A DNA stretch of 64,000 nt from an uncultured Acetatifactor sp. (GTDB taxonomy: Bacteria > Bacillota > Clostridia > Lachnospirales > Lachnospiraceae), in assembly GCA_910586835.1 (NCBI GenBank), contig CAJUJU010000003.1, positions 1 to 64,000 on the forward strand. The letters run 5' to 3'. The notes under the pieces were generated by a model. It had not been told where the DNA came from. It was given only the letters and a program-made list of their open reading frames with translations, and searched no databases. The translations under genes and the position numbers were made by a program. Positions 1-8,796 of this stretch are shown here, in pieces (position 1 is the stretch's first letter; each line of letters begins with the position of its first letter).

Positions 1-177
1 ATAGTAACCATGTGGCTTTCAGTCACTTTCACAGCACAGCCGTGAATAATTCAGGATAAAATATCAACAAAGGAAGAAATCAGTATTAGATTGTGTGATA
101 GCTTGAGATGGTCTGATCCTAAGGATGTTATATTGTTTAAAATATAGATTTCCCGGACGATTAGAGGAGGCGATTCA

Positions 178-552
178 ATGGGATTGGATACAAAACAAAT
201 CAATAACTTATGTACGGGAGTTAAGCTTGCTGCAGAGTTAAAATCACAAAATCCCACATTAAGAAAATTTTTAACAGTTCAAGGTTATAGTTATAATGAC
301 GAGGGGAAAGAAGTTGGGCTTACAAATGTTCTGAAACCTGGTGTTTTAAAAAATATCTGTTTTGAAGTAAGATGCTATGAGTTATCTGTTGATTATTTCA
401 TCAATAACTGGGATGTGACAGAAGACGTTCTGGCAAGCGAAGTGTATCAAGATGATATAAAGGGAATAGATGCACTGGAGAAGGAGCTGAGTAATTATAT
501 ACAGGATTATTCCGTATTAAAGCCTTCGTGGTTATGTGATGATTTGCTGTAG
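178..552 (+). CDS. hypothetical protein, 124 aa
   Basis: I do not recognise this protein. It is 124 residues, acidic towards the C-terminus, with no signal peptide, membrane segment or obvious motif, so it is probably a small cytoplasmic protein. The ATG is supported by an AGAGGAGG ribosome binding site 8 bases upstream. Base composition is clearly more A+T rich than the housekeeping genes further right, and it lies next to a decayed nucleotidyltransferase-like fragment, so this left edge looks like accessory DNA. An immunity or antitoxin-like role is conceivable from that context but nothing in the protein shows it. I found no convincing promoter in positions 1-177. Confidence 0.6.
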   Translation: MGLDTKQINNLCTGVKLAAELKSQNPTLRKFLTVQGYSYNDEGKEVGLTNVLKPGVLKNICFEVRCYELSVDYFINNWDVTEDVLASEVYQDDIKGIDALEKELSNYIQDYSVLKPSWLCDDLL

Positions 553-559
553 GATTTAA

Positions 560-784
560 AGGCTGAAAAGCAGATTCTTTGCGTCAACGACTTTCGGAAC
601 TTCCTTAGCCATTGAGATTTATGAAAACTGGATTGAGGGTACGGCGGAAATCATAAACGGCGTTCCTGTCGTGTGCGTGGACGGACTTATACAGATGAAA
701 AAGAAACTTGGCAGAGAAAAAGATTTAGCGGATATTGCCTTCCTGGAAAAGGTGAAGGAAGAAGCCAAACAGGGAGTCAGTTGA
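560..784 (+). pseudogene. 5'-truncated nucleotidyltransferase-like remnant
   Basis: One reading frame from about 560 to the TGA at 782-784 encodes about 74 residues with no plausible start codon. Its C-terminus reads GLIQMKKKLGREKDLADIAF followed by LEK. This resembles the K-x-x-x-GR-x-KDLADI tail found in nucleotidyltransferase-fold proteins of the AbiEii/DUF6036 type, where it follows the catalytic domain. The N-terminal catalytic part is missing and the frame is closed by a TAA just upstream, directly after the preceding gene ends. I read this as the surviving tail of a gene lost by deletion. The family assignment rests on the motif only. Confidence 0.5.
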
Positions 785-791
785 CTCCCTG
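770..791. repeat. 10-bp-arm inverted repeat between convergent genes
   Basis: A perfect inverted repeat (CAGGGAGTCA, centre GT, TGACTCCCTG) covers the stop codon of the remnant and ends 4 bases before the stop of the minus-strand gene. It has no T-run on either side. It may be a weak bidirectional terminator or a scar of the deletion. Confidence 0.45.
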
Positions 792-795
792 TATG

Positions 796-2124
796 TTATG
801 GCACCAGAACCGCATTCGGATAAATTCGCTCCATTCGCTCGTCGTCAAAATGGCTGTCCAGAAAATCGTTCAGTGGGGAGGACTCCGTGGCGGCATTGGT
901 ATGGCGCTGGGTATATCTGGCAAGTGCCAGAGAGGAGATGGCCATATTGAACAGCATGAATACAATGAGTACATTCATCAGGATGGTTCCGAAGCGCTTC
1001 GGAAGCTTTTCGATCCATCGGGACAGTACAGGATAGATCGCCTTCAACCATACCACGGCAGCAATGCCCCAGAAGAAGCAATAGAGCAGGTTGATGCGTC
1101 CGCCCAGGTTGAAGGCGAAGCCGCTGTAGTCCCAGAATACCGTGCCGAAAACAAGCTCGGTAAACACGCTGCAGATATATTCATATGCGCCTCCAAGCAG
1201 TGTGCCTGCAAGAAAGATGTGCCGGTCGCTCTTATTGCGGTAGCGGTACAGAAACAGAGTCAGCAGGGAACAGCCCAGTCCCCAGACAATGCTGAAGGGA
1301 CCGTACACCACGCTGCTGCGGCTCATGAGGACGCCCATGGTCAGCAGGCAGAAAACGGTCTCGGTGAGGTCTCCCAGAAAGGCGCCGATGAAAAAAAGCG
1401 CAGTAAGCTTGTAAAAACTGCAGCCCTCCGCAAAGACAGCGCTGGTTTTGCGGGCGCTCTTTTCCCGAAGGCTGTTTTCCAGGTTTTCCGGGGTGATGGC
1501 CGGAAAGGATCTGACCATACGCCGCTGTATGAGGGCGGTCAGCTTGTTTTCCAGAAGCTTTGAGGTGTGCTGTATTCCGTCGGAAAGGCTGGAAAGCCGT
1601 TTTACTCGGATTTTCATTCCCAGCACTACCATTGCGGAGGTTATAAAGTCCAGGGCCAGCAGAAGAGAGGCCGCCCACAGGGCGATCATCCCTACCGGGT
1701 AGGGAATGAGGGTAAAAAGTCTGCACAGGAGACTGTTGGCAAACAGCATGGTCACCACGGCAAGAGCGCCCCAGAGCAGGGAATAGCGCAGGCAGACATA
1801 TCCGCCGATGTTGAACCGGATGCCGGAGTAATCCCAGAGCTTTTTATTGAAGATTTTTTCCATCAGCATTCCTGTGGCGTATTCCAGCAGCGTTGCCAAT
1901 ATCATTCCGCCCAGGAACAGGAAGAACAGATTGCCCGTGAGCTCCGGTAGAAACAGGGCGAACAGGACGGCGCCGAAGCCGTAGATCGGACAGAGCGGAG
2001 CGCTGACAAAGCCCCGGTTCACAAATTGTCTGCGGTGCACGGCGGCATAGCAGACCTCGATCACCCATCCGATAAAGGAGTATAGAAAGAACAGCCAGGC
2101 TAAGTTGGTCAGTGAGTATATCAT
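796..2124 (-). CDS. putative ABC-transporter type IV (CmpB-like) membrane protein, duplicated
   Basis: A 442-residue polytopic membrane protein of the family annotated as putative ABC-transporter type IV (PF06541). It is an internal duplication: residues about 1-135 and 235-370 carry the same layout, with WDYSG followed by a FNxGG motif in each half (KLWDYSGIRFNIGG and VFWDYSGFAFNLGG). The middle, about 175-235, is charged and probably cytoplasmic. Single-copy members are usually about half this length. The ATG is preceded by AAGGA about 10 bases upstream. It lies 21 bases after the heparinase-like gene on the same strand, so the two are probably co-transcribed. The substrate is unknown, and no ATPase partner is encoded nearby. 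Confidence 0.75.
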   Translation of the reverse strand: MIYSLTNLAWLFFLYSFIGWVIEVCYAAVHRRQFVNRGFVSAPLCPIYGFGAVLFALFLPELTGNLFFLFLGGMILATLLEYATGMLMEKIFNKKLWDYSGIRFNIGGYVCLRYSLLWGALAVVTMLFANSLLCRLFTLIPYPVGMIALWAASLLLALDFITSAMVVLGMKIRVKRLSSLSDGIQHTSKLLENKLTALIQRRMVRSFPAITPENLENSLREKSARKTSAVFAEGCSFYKLTALFFIGAFLGDLTETVFCLLTMGVLMSRSSVVYGPFSIVWGLGCSLLTLFLYRYRNKSDRHIFLAGTLLGGAYEYICSVFTELVFGTVFWDYSGFAFNLGGRINLLYCFFWGIAAVVWLKAIYPVLSRWIEKLPKRFGTILMNVLIVFMLFNMAISSLALARYTQRHTNAATESSPLNDFLDSHFDDERMERIYPNAVLVP

Positions 2125-2145
2125 GGAAAACAGATCCTTTCTGTA

Positions 2146-3966
2146 CTATTGTACTTTCATTTCAAAAACCGGTCCGGTCATGGTCAGCCGGATGCGGTAC
2201 AGGTCGTGATCCCAGGCGGCCTGCAGTCTGGGGTCGGTGACAGGCAGGGTCTCCAGGGCAAGAAACTCCGCTCCCTGAAAGCATATGTCCGCATCTCCCA
2301 GAGCTATGACATGATCCGTTATCTTCGGTCTGTGGTATGTGATAAAGTTGAGGACGACCTGGGGGCAGTCCGTGGTATCCTTCAGGGTGACACAGTGTTC
2401 CGTTTTGTCAAGGGACACCTGTCTTGTGTAGAAATGGTTCTCTCCTGAGAGGGGATAGGCTCCGGCCAGTTCCATGGAGATGGAGGCGCTTTCTTCCCGG
2501 AAAAAGGTTTCTACCTTTTCCGCCCGGTACGCGGGGCCCGCATGCTGATCCAGACCCTGCAGAGTGGGCAGATTATGGTAGCCGGACTGCATGGTCCAGA
2601 TTTCATACCTTTGGGGGGAGAAGGTCTTTCCGGTATAGCTTTCCACCCCCACATCCACCAGAACAGGCTTTCCGTTTTTGTAGAGGGTCAGGCTGCCCGT
2701 GTCGTTGTGATTGTGATTGTCGTCGTTGTCTCCGGCCTTTACGGCCAGACCAAAAGAGCTGTCCCGGGCAATGAAAAGGCCGATGCTGGGATAAAAAATA
2801 TCCCGGTGAACCAGGGGAGCAGAGCTGTCATATTCCATGACCTCTTTGTAGTGGAAGGCGTTCTGCAGCCGGTAGTAAAGGCTCAGCCGGTACATTTCCT
2901 CGTCATAGATTTCGTCCTGGGACCGGCGGTAGTCCTTTGCCGCAAACGCCATCAGCTCCGGCTGGCCGGTGCGTTTTCCGAAAAGATACTCGCGCACGCC
3001 TGCCCGCCCGGCGACCGGAGAGCAGTCGGCAAAGTTAAAATAGTACTTGCCGTGCACATGAACATTTGCTATGTACATGGCTATGTTTCTGATTTTTTCC
3101 CACTGATAAAGATGGGTAAAGGCGCCTTCGGTAATCTGATTCATCAGATCTGCCGCCGTGTCCAGACAGAGTCCTGCCCGGCGGAAGTACTGTGCGCCCT
3201 CGTCGCAGCAGCCGTCGGCGCCGTAGTCCTTCAGAAAGAGATCGCAGCTTACTGCGGCTTTTGCCAGGACAGCCTTTCCCAGGGGCTGATCGCATCCGTT
3301 CAGGAAGATGGCCAGGAGTACGTTCTGAGTGCACCAGGGAGTCCAGTTGCACATGGGTTCTTCTCTGTCTCCCATCCACCAGAAATGCCGATGGAGATAG
3401 GGGGCGGCAATGCGCCGTTCCAGCTCGATGGCGATCCGTGTGACGATAAAGGGGCTGACGGCGTTTAACTGCTGCTCCAGCAGATAGCGGATGCAGGCCA
3501 GCTGAGCCCCTGTCTCGCAGGCGAACAGATCCAGGACGGGGCGGGCAGCGTCGGGCAGAAGCTCCGCAGGCGCGTTTCTCTGATAGGAATTGTGGGGCGG
3601 CAGCTGCCAGGCGCTCTCCTCACAGAGGGCGAAAATGCCGTTGATGACGGCGTCCAGAAAACGTCCTTTTCCCTCTGTGCATTCCGCAAGAACCAGGGAA
3701 TTGAGACGGTATCTTCTCTCAAAATAAATTTTCTCGTAGTTTACCCGGTTTCCCGTTCTTTGGAAGGCCATAAAATCCGTGGCGAGAATAGGGGGCCAGG
3801 AATAGTCCAGGCTTTCCTCTCCGTGGGAGATCAGCCTTCCTCTCAGCTCCGGGGGCAGTTCCTCCCAGGCGCTTCGTTCCCGGGCAGTGGGAAAGGGATG
3901 AAATTCCAGCAGATTTTTACCTGTGGCCTGGAACGCTTCTGCGGCTTCTTTGAATCGCATTTCCAT
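2146..3966 (-). CDS. heparinase II/III family polysaccharide lyase-like protein
   Basis: A 606-residue protein related to heparinase II/III and alginate/oligouronide lyases, which cleave uronic-acid-containing glycans by beta-elimination and leave an unsaturated uronate. The N-terminal two thirds is the helical toroid-type region. The C-terminal part opens with DNDDNHNHNDTGSL, matching the conserved His/Asn-rich start of the Heparinase_II_III beta-sandwich domain, followed by Y/H-rich stretches. I chose the ATG at 3966 because AGAGGAGG lies about 12 bases upstream; the longer frame to 4254 has no ribosome binding site and covers the promoter. With this start there is no signal peptide, so the enzyme probably acts inside the cell on imported oligosaccharides. 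The divergent GH88 gene would process its product. Confidence 0.8.
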   Translation of the reverse strand: MEMRFKEAAEAFQATGKNLLEFHPFPTARERSAWEELPPELRGRLISHGEESLDYSWPPILATDFMAFQRTGNRVNYEKIYFERRYRLNSLVLAECTEGKGRFLDAVINGIFALCEESAWQLPPHNSYQRNAPAELLPDAARPVLDLFACETGAQLACIRYLLEQQLNAVSPFIVTRIAIELERRIAAPYLHRHFWWMGDREEPMCNWTPWCTQNVLLAIFLNGCDQPLGKAVLAKAAVSCDLFLKDYGADGCCDEGAQYFRRAGLCLDTAADLMNQITEGAFTHLYQWEKIRNIAMYIANVHVHGKYYFNFADCSPVAGRAGVREYLFGKRTGQPELMAFAAKDYRRSQDEIYDEEMYRLSLYYRLQNAFHYKEVMEYDSSAPLVHRDIFYPSIGLFIARDSSFGLAVKAGDNDDNHNHNDTGSLTLYKNGKPVLVDVGVESYTGKTFSPQRYEIWTMQSGYHNLPTLQGLDQHAGPAYRAEKVETFFREESASISMELAGAYPLSGENHFYTRQVSLDKTEHCVTLKDTTDCPQVVLNFITYHRPKITDHVIALGDADICFQGAEFLALETLPVTDPRLQAAWDHDLYRIRLTMTGPVFEMKVQ

Positions 3967-4027
3967 CTTTTGATCGAACCTCCTCTGTTTCGGAGCCTGT
4001 ATGCAGATACAGGAGCATATTTCGTTA

Positions 4028-4055
4028 AGTATAGCACAATATCTGTAAAAAACAA
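4028..4055 (-). promoter_or_regulatory. promoter for heparinase-like operon
   Basis: On the minus strand, TTGTTT (4050-4055) and TATACT (4028-4033) are separated by 16 bases. It sits back to back with the plus-strand promoter at 4087-4116, about 60 bases upstream of the heparinase-like start codon, so both halves of the locus could share one regulator. Confidence 0.55.
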
Positions 4056-4086
4056 CGTTTCGGCATGGCTTTTTGAATTTCTTATA

Positions 4087-4116
4087 CTGACAATCCATCG
4101 ACTTATGGTGTATAAT
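4087..4116 (+). promoter_or_regulatory. promoter for carbohydrate-binding/GH88 operon
   Basis: CTGACA (4087-4092) and a perfect TATAAT (4111-4116) with an 18-base spacer. The transcript would start near 4123 and leave a leader of about 110 bases before the ATG at 4232. Confidence 0.6.
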
Positions 4117-4231
4117 GGCATCAATATATGGGCCGGCGCAGGTAATTGTGAAAGGACACAATTGGGTTTGCAGAAACGGGAGTTTCGCGGCTGCCAGTAT
4201 CAGCCGGCGGCGGGAAAGGAGCGGGAACAGG

Positions 4232-5023
4232 ATGTTTTTAACGTTAAAGGTCATTGACAGTCAGGACAATATAGTCTGCACAGGCAGCGGGGAGGACTTT
4301 GTGGATCTGGTCTGCAAACATACTTATCAGGAGGGTGACAGGATTGAGCTGACGGCCTCGGAAGAAGGGTGTTATATAAACTGGCAGGTGGACGACGCAC
4401 TTGGAGCGGCTTTCGTGTATACCACGGAAAAGACGGTTTCCTATCTCATTCCCTTTGGGGAGAAGCGAAACGGACTCTCACCGAAGGTGTTTTACGGGGA
4501 TCGGCACTATCTCTATGCGGAGGCTGCACGGCCCGACGAGATCAGGGCATATCGGAATCTTGCCTTAAACCCGGCGGATCAGCACTGCGACGTGGCCTGC
4601 TATCCCCATGCGACTGCGAATGTGGAGACAAGAGGCGAGGCCACATTTGCGGCAAAAAACGCCATAGACGGCGTGCGTGCCAACCTTTCTCACGGGCGTT
4701 GGCCGTATCATTCCTGGGGGATCAATATGCAGGATGACGCGGTGATGCGTGTGGATTTCGGACGGCGGATAAAAACGGACAGGGTGGTGCTTTACACGCG
4801 CTGCGATTTTCCGCACGATAACTGGTGGGTTCAGGTGACATTAAGTTTTTCCGACGGCAGCAGTCTTGACTTTCCGCTGGAGAAATCCTCCCGCGGACAT
4901 GTTCTGACTTTTCCGGAGCGGGAGATTACCTGGATAGAGCTTGGCAACCTGATAAAGGCGGACGATCCTTCGCCTTTTCCTGCGCTGAGCCAGATAGAGG
5001 TATATGGAACCAACGTGCTGTAG
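4232..5023 (+). CDS. putative carbohydrate-binding (discoidin-like) protein
   Basis: A 263-residue protein without signal peptide. The first half looks like a small beta-rich domain. The C-terminal half (about 110-263) resembles an F5/8 type C, galactose-binding-like sandwich: it contains NVETRGEATFAAKNAIDG, a DFGRRIKTDRVVLYTR-type strand, and a closing IEVYG strand. Such domains bind sugars, and here it would accompany the uronic-acid glycan enzymes. The ATG at 4232 is chosen because GGAAAGGAG lies just upstream; the longer frame starting at 4115 covers the promoter. It is the first gene after the divergent promoter, with GH88 69 bases downstream. No catalytic residues are identifiable, and the domain call is by appearance only. 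Confidence 0.6.
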   Translation: MFLTLKVIDSQDNIVCTGSGEDFVDLVCKHTYQEGDRIELTASEEGCYINWQVDDALGAAFVYTTEKTVSYLIPFGEKRNGLSPKVFYGDRHYLYAEAARPDEIRAYRNLALNPADQHCDVACYPHATANVETRGEATFAAKNAIDGVRANLSHGRWPYHSWGINMQDDAVMRVDFGRRIKTDRVVLYTRCDFPHDNWWVQVTLSFSDGSSLDFPLEKSSRGHVLTFPEREITWIELGNLIKADDPSPFPALSQIEVYGTNVL

Positions 5024-5091
5024 GCTGTTTCCATGCTTACAGACGCCTTAACACTTTAAGACGCTTCAACATTGGAACAGGAGGAAATGAT

Positions 5092-6261
5092 ATGGGTGTC
5101 ACATTTGAGGGGTATCCCGGAATCACGGAAAAGGAAACGGCGGAAGCGCTGGATTTCTGCTGCAGGCAGATTCTGCATGTGCTGCCGGAGTTTACGGATA
5201 AATTCCAGCAGGCCTACAGTGAGAACAACTTTTATCCGCCCGTTGAGAACACGGACTGGACTACGGGTTTCTGGACGGGAGAGATCTGGCTTGCCTGGGA
5301 GCATTCGAGAGATCCGCGCCTGAAGCAGGCCGGAGAGGTGCAGGTGCACGATTTTCTGGAGCGGATCAACAAAAAAATAGTAGTTGACCACCACGATATG
5401 GGTTTCCTGTACTCTCCCTCCTGTGTGGCGGCCTACAAACTGACAGGCAGCAAAGAGGGGCGGGAGGCAGCTCTCAAGGCGGCTGACCAGCTGATTTCCA
5501 GGTATCACCCGGTGGGTGAGTTCATTCAGGCGTGGGGGCCCATGAATGCTCCGGAAAATTATCGTCTGATCATTGACTGTCTTCTGAATCTGCCGCTGCT
5601 TTACTGGGCGTCGGACGAGACGGGAGACGACAAATATCGAGAGATAGCGGAAAAGCATATTCACACGGCGGTGGCAAATGTGATTCGGGAGGATTATTCC
5701 ACCTGGCATACCTTTTTCTTTAACATGGAGACAGGGGAGCCGGATCACGGAGCAACCTGTCAGGGCTATCGGGACGGTTCTGCCTGGGCAAGAGGGCAGG
5801 CCTGGGGCGTGTACGGCCTGGCCCTGGCTTATAAGTGCACGGGGCGGAAGGATTATATTGAGCTGTTCCGCCATGTGACAGAGTATTTTCTGACGCATCT
5901 GCCGAAGGATCTGGTTCCCTACTGGGATCTGGAGTTTACCGACGGGGACGATCAGCCCAGGGATTCCTCCTCGGCTTCCATCGCGGTCTGCGGGATGCTG
6001 GAAATGAGTAAATATCTGGAGGCAGAGGAGGCAGAGCACTACAGGCAGATTGCGGCCAGGATCATGAAATCCCTGTATGACAATTATGCCGTGAAGGATA
6101 TGGAGACCTCCAACGGTCTGGTGCTGCACAGTACTTATTCCAATCGCTCTCCATATAATACCTGTAATCACTGCGGGGTGGACGAGTGCAATGCCTGGGG
6201 CGACTACTTCTATATGGAAGCGCTTACCAGAATGAGCGGGGAATGGGCTCTTTACTGGTAA
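5092..6261 (+). CDS. glycoside hydrolase family 88, unsaturated glucuronyl hydrolase
   Basis: A 389-residue enzyme matching GH88 (UGL) over its full length. The family hydrates the C4-C5 double bond of unsaturated uronic acids at the non-reducing end of disaccharides produced by polysaccharide lyases, releasing a ketouronate and a sugar. The two family aspartates are visible: DHHD102MGFLY and the aspartate in LIID162CLLNLPLL, equivalent to the catalytic pair described in Bacillus UGL. WTTGFWTGE and the C-terminal NACNEWGDYFY-type segment (here ECNAWGDYFYMEAL) are also present. There is no signal peptide, so action is cytoplasmic. CAGGAGG lies 8 bases before the ATG. It pairs with the divergent heparinase-like lyase. 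No sulfatase or transporter is encoded beside it. Confidence 0.9.
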   Translation: MGVTFEGYPGITEKETAEALDFCCRQILHVLPEFTDKFQQAYSENNFYPPVENTDWTTGFWTGEIWLAWEHSRDPRLKQAGEVQVHDFLERINKKIVVDHHDMGFLYSPSCVAAYKLTGSKEGREAALKAADQLISRYHPVGEFIQAWGPMNAPENYRLIIDCLLNLPLLYWASDETGDDKYREIAEKHIHTAVANVIREDYSTWHTFFFNMETGEPDHGATCQGYRDGSAWARGQAWGVYGLALAYKCTGRKDYIELFRHVTEYFLTHLPKDLVPYWDLEFTDGDDQPRDSSSASIAVCGMLEMSKYLEAEEAEHYRQIAARIMKSLYDNYAVKDMETSNGLVLHSTYSNRSPYNTCNHCGVDECNAWGDYFYMEALTRMSGEWALYW

Positions 6262-6382
6262 AATTTAATCTTTAAAAATGGATAATTTTCATTTTTGGGG
6301 GGTGCAAAACTTTTTGAACTGTGCTATCATATTATTCAGAATGCACTCATAATACATAAACACTAAGGAGGAGAGGGTAGAT

Positions 6383-8101
6383 ATGGAAAGTGCAGGAAAG
6401 AAGGTTTTAAGCATCAGAGTCAGGCTTATGGCTCTGGTTGCCATTCCGCTGATAGTGGTTTCGATGGTGCTGATGTTTGTGGAGAGCGCCAACCTGAGGA
6501 GCGGAATGTCGGATATGTCGCTGCAGGGTCTGCGGAGGCTTGCTCACGCGGCAAAGGGCGGCTCTGAGAATCTGGGCGGAGAGTATTATCTGGATGAGAA
6601 TGACAATCTCTGGAAGGGAGAGGTGAATCTGACCGAGCAGTCCGACAGGCTTGACAGCTATGTGGAAGGCACCACGGCAGATGTGACCATTCTCTATGAA
6701 AACGTAAGAAGAGCGACTACGCTGATTGATCCGAAAACCGGACAGCGCACCGTGGGAACGCAGGCGCCGGCCGGCGTGTGGGAAACCGTTAAAAGGGGGC
6801 AGGATTATACTGCCACGGATCTCATCGTGAACGGCGAAACGTATTTTGCGTATTATATTCCGATTGAAGACAGTCAGGGGCAGGTTGTCGGCATGATTTT
6901 TGCAGGCGCCCCCCAGGACGAGATGCTTGCCTTTATCAATGAGCAGATCAGGATTGTTGTGATTATTGTTGTGGTTCTGCTGATAGCCAGCATTGCCATC
7001 AGCTTTGTTTCCATCAACAAGCTGGCAAATACCATCACAAAGGAGGAGAAGCTGGTTCAGGCACTTGCAGAGGGTGATCTGAATATCCAGGTGGATCCCG
7101 CTATCGCCCGCCGCTCCGACGAGCTGGGCGACATGGGACGATCTGTGGGCAGTCTGGCGGCAAAGCTGAGAGAGATTGTTGGGAGTTTCCAGCAGTCCGC
7201 TCACGAGCTGAACGAGGCGGGTGCTTCTTTGGACAGCATGGCAAGCCAGTCCAGCACCGCAACGGATGAGATCAGCCGCGCTGTGGAGGAGATTTCTCAT
7301 GGAGCAGTATCCCAGGCTGAGGAGATCGAATCCGCTTCGGGACAGATTGCTGCAATGGGAGCAGTGATCGAGGATATCGTAAGTAATGTAAAGAACCTGT
7401 CCGAGGCTTCCGAGAGCATGACCAGTGCGGGGAACGCGTCCCTGGAGACCATGCAGAAGCTGAGCGACTCCAATGACCGCACTTCCCATGCGATCAATAA
7501 CATAGGTGAACAGATTCAGCTGACCAATGAATCCATAAAGAAGATCAGCGTTGCAACGGAGTTGATCACTTCCATCGCGTCTCAGACCAACCTGCTGTCT
7601 CTGAACGCCTCCATCGAGTCTGCCAGAGCGGGAGAAGCCGGAAGAGGCTTTGCTGTGGTGGCTACGGAGATTCAGAAGCTTGCGGTACAGTCCAACGACG
7701 CTGCGGTGGAGATACAACAGATTATCGGTAATCTGATCACCGAATCTCAGAAGACCATGAACGAGATGCAGGATGCAGAGGTTCTGATGAGAGAACAGCA
7801 GGAGAAGCTGGGAGACACCAAGGAGAAGTTCGACGAGGTGAATGTGGGTATCGACGTCTCCAAGGAGCAGACACAGCAGATCCGTGTATATGTGGATTCC
7901 TGCGACAGCGCAAGAGCTGCGGTGATCGACGTCATCACAAATCTGTCGGCAATTTCTCAGGAGAACGCCGCCTCCGCGGAGGAGACGACTGCTTCCATGG
8001 AGGAGCTCAACGCCACCATCAACGTGCTGGCAGGCGAGGCTGTGAAGCTGAAGGAGATTGCGGCACAGCTGAAGGAGGAAATGAGCTTTTTCAGGGTTTA
8101 A
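6383..8101 (+). CDS. methyl-accepting chemotaxis protein
   Basis: A 572-residue transmembrane chemoreceptor. Membrane segments lie at about 14-33 and 190-212, enclosing an extracytoplasmic sensor of about 155 residues that looks like a single Cache fold ([28 protein letters not shown]). A HAMP linker follows, then the long coiled-coil signalling domain with the conserved hairpin tip ([20 protein letters not shown] followed by RGFAVVA). It would signal through CheW and CheA, which are not in this window. The ATG follows AAGGAGGAG by about 10 bases. The ligand is unknown. It ends 14 bases before mecA. No C-terminal CheR-tether pentapeptide is seen. Confidence 0.93.
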   Translation: MESAGKKVLSIRVRLMALVAIPLIVVSMVLMFVESANLRSGMSDMSLQGLRRLAHAAKGGSENLGGEYYLDENDNLWKGEVNLTEQSDRLDSYVEGTTADVTILYENVRRATTLIDPKTGQRTVGTQAPAGVWETVKRGQDYTATDLIVNGETYFAYYIPIEDSQGQVVGMIFAGAPQDEMLAFINEQIRIVVIIVVVLLIASIAISFVSINKLANTITKEEKLVQALAEGDLNIQVDPAIARRSDELGDMGRSVGSLAAKLREIVGSFQQSAHELNEAGASLDSMASQSSTATDEISRAVEEISHGAVSQAEEIESASGQIAAMGAVIEDIVSNVKNLSEASESMTSAGNASLETMQKLSDSNDRTSHAINNIGEQIQLTNESIKKISVATELITSIASQTNLLSLNASIESARAGEAGRGFAVVATEIQKLAVQSNDAAVEIQQIIGNLITESQKTMNEMQDAEVLMREQQEKLGDTKEKFDEVNVGIDVSKEQTQQIRVYVDSCDSARAAVIDVITNLSAISQENAASAEETTASMEELNATINVLAGEAVKLKEIAAQLKEEMSFFRV

Positions 8102-8115
8102 AAGTGGGTTGAAAT

Positions 8116-8796
8116 ATGAAAATTGAGCGTGTGGATGAAAAAACAGTAAAGTGCTTCCTGACCAATGAAGAGCTGGAGGAATACGAGATCGACTATCGGG
8201 ACTTTGTGATGCGCAGCGATAAGGCCAGGGAGGTTGTTCAGGAAATCATGGAACAGGCTTCGGAAGAGGTAGGCTATAAGCCGCCCAGATTTGCTTTTGA
8301 TCTGCAGATTATGATGGTGCCTGACCAGGGTCTTCTGCTCACGTTTTCGGAAAAGGATCCGGATGTGAAGGACAGCGAGCAGCTGATAGAATGCCTGAAG
8401 GAGCTGAAGAGAATCTTCCAGAAGACGAAAGAGGCTTCGGAGCAGGCTATGTCAGCGAAACCTGCAGAGGGCACGGGGAAGGAACCTGCCAGGGAACAGC
8501 CGGCTGGCAAGCCGGAGTTTGCCGTGTTTGTTTTTTCAAATCTTCGCAATGTCATGAACTATGCGGCGGCGCTGCCTTCCAATCTTCGGATAGACAGCGA
8601 GTTGTATGAGATGGACGGATACTATTTCCTGTATCTGAGGAGAGGCCATGCCGCCTATGAGCGCTACAGCAGGGCCTGTATCCAGGCCATGGAGTTTGCT
8701 GAGCTGTATGCGGCTGACGTTAGCAGGGTCATACAGCTGAAGGAGCACGGCACCTGCCTGATCGCGGAGAAGGCCGTCAGAAAGCTCAGGGCGTAA
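8116..8796 (+). CDS. mecA: adaptor protein MecA
   Basis: A 226-residue protein of the MecA/YpbH family, which delivers substrates to the ClpC-ClpP protease. The N-terminal domain starts with MKIERVDEKTVKCFLTNEEL and continues with DFVMRSDKAREVVQEIMEQA. A variable Ala/Glu-rich linker follows at about 105-135, then the C-terminal domain with FSNLRNVMNYAAAL and LYEMDGYYFLYL, ending in EHG. Length and two-domain order fit the family. It follows the chemoreceptor by 14 bases with only a weak ribosome binding site (GTGGG). Its last 11 bases overlap the 3' end of the convergent pseudouridine synthase gene. Confidence 0.9.
   Translation: MKIERVDEKTVKCFLTNEELEEYEIDYRDFVMRSDKAREVVQEIMEQASEEVGYKPPRFAFDLQIMMVPDQGLLLTFSEKDPDVKDSEQLIECLKELKRIFQKTKEASEQAMSAKPAEGTGKEPAREQPAGKPEFAVFVFSNLRNVMNYAAALPSNLRIDSELYEMDGYYFLYLRRGHAAYERYSRACIQAMEFAELYAADVSRVIQLKEHGTCLIAEKAVRKLRA

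Noticed and set aside
673..1563. 296-residue plus-strand frame
   Set aside because: It lies antisense to the type IV membrane-protein gene, whose hydrophobic pattern and family motifs are convincing.
6306..6340. Possible promoter TTGAAC with CAGAAT before the chemoreceptor gene
   Set aside because: The -10 match is too weak, and no flagellar-type promoter sequence is evident.
6407..7717. 436-residue open frame on the minus strand
   Set aside because: Antisense shadow of the chemoreceptor gene; composition is typical of complementary-strand artefacts.
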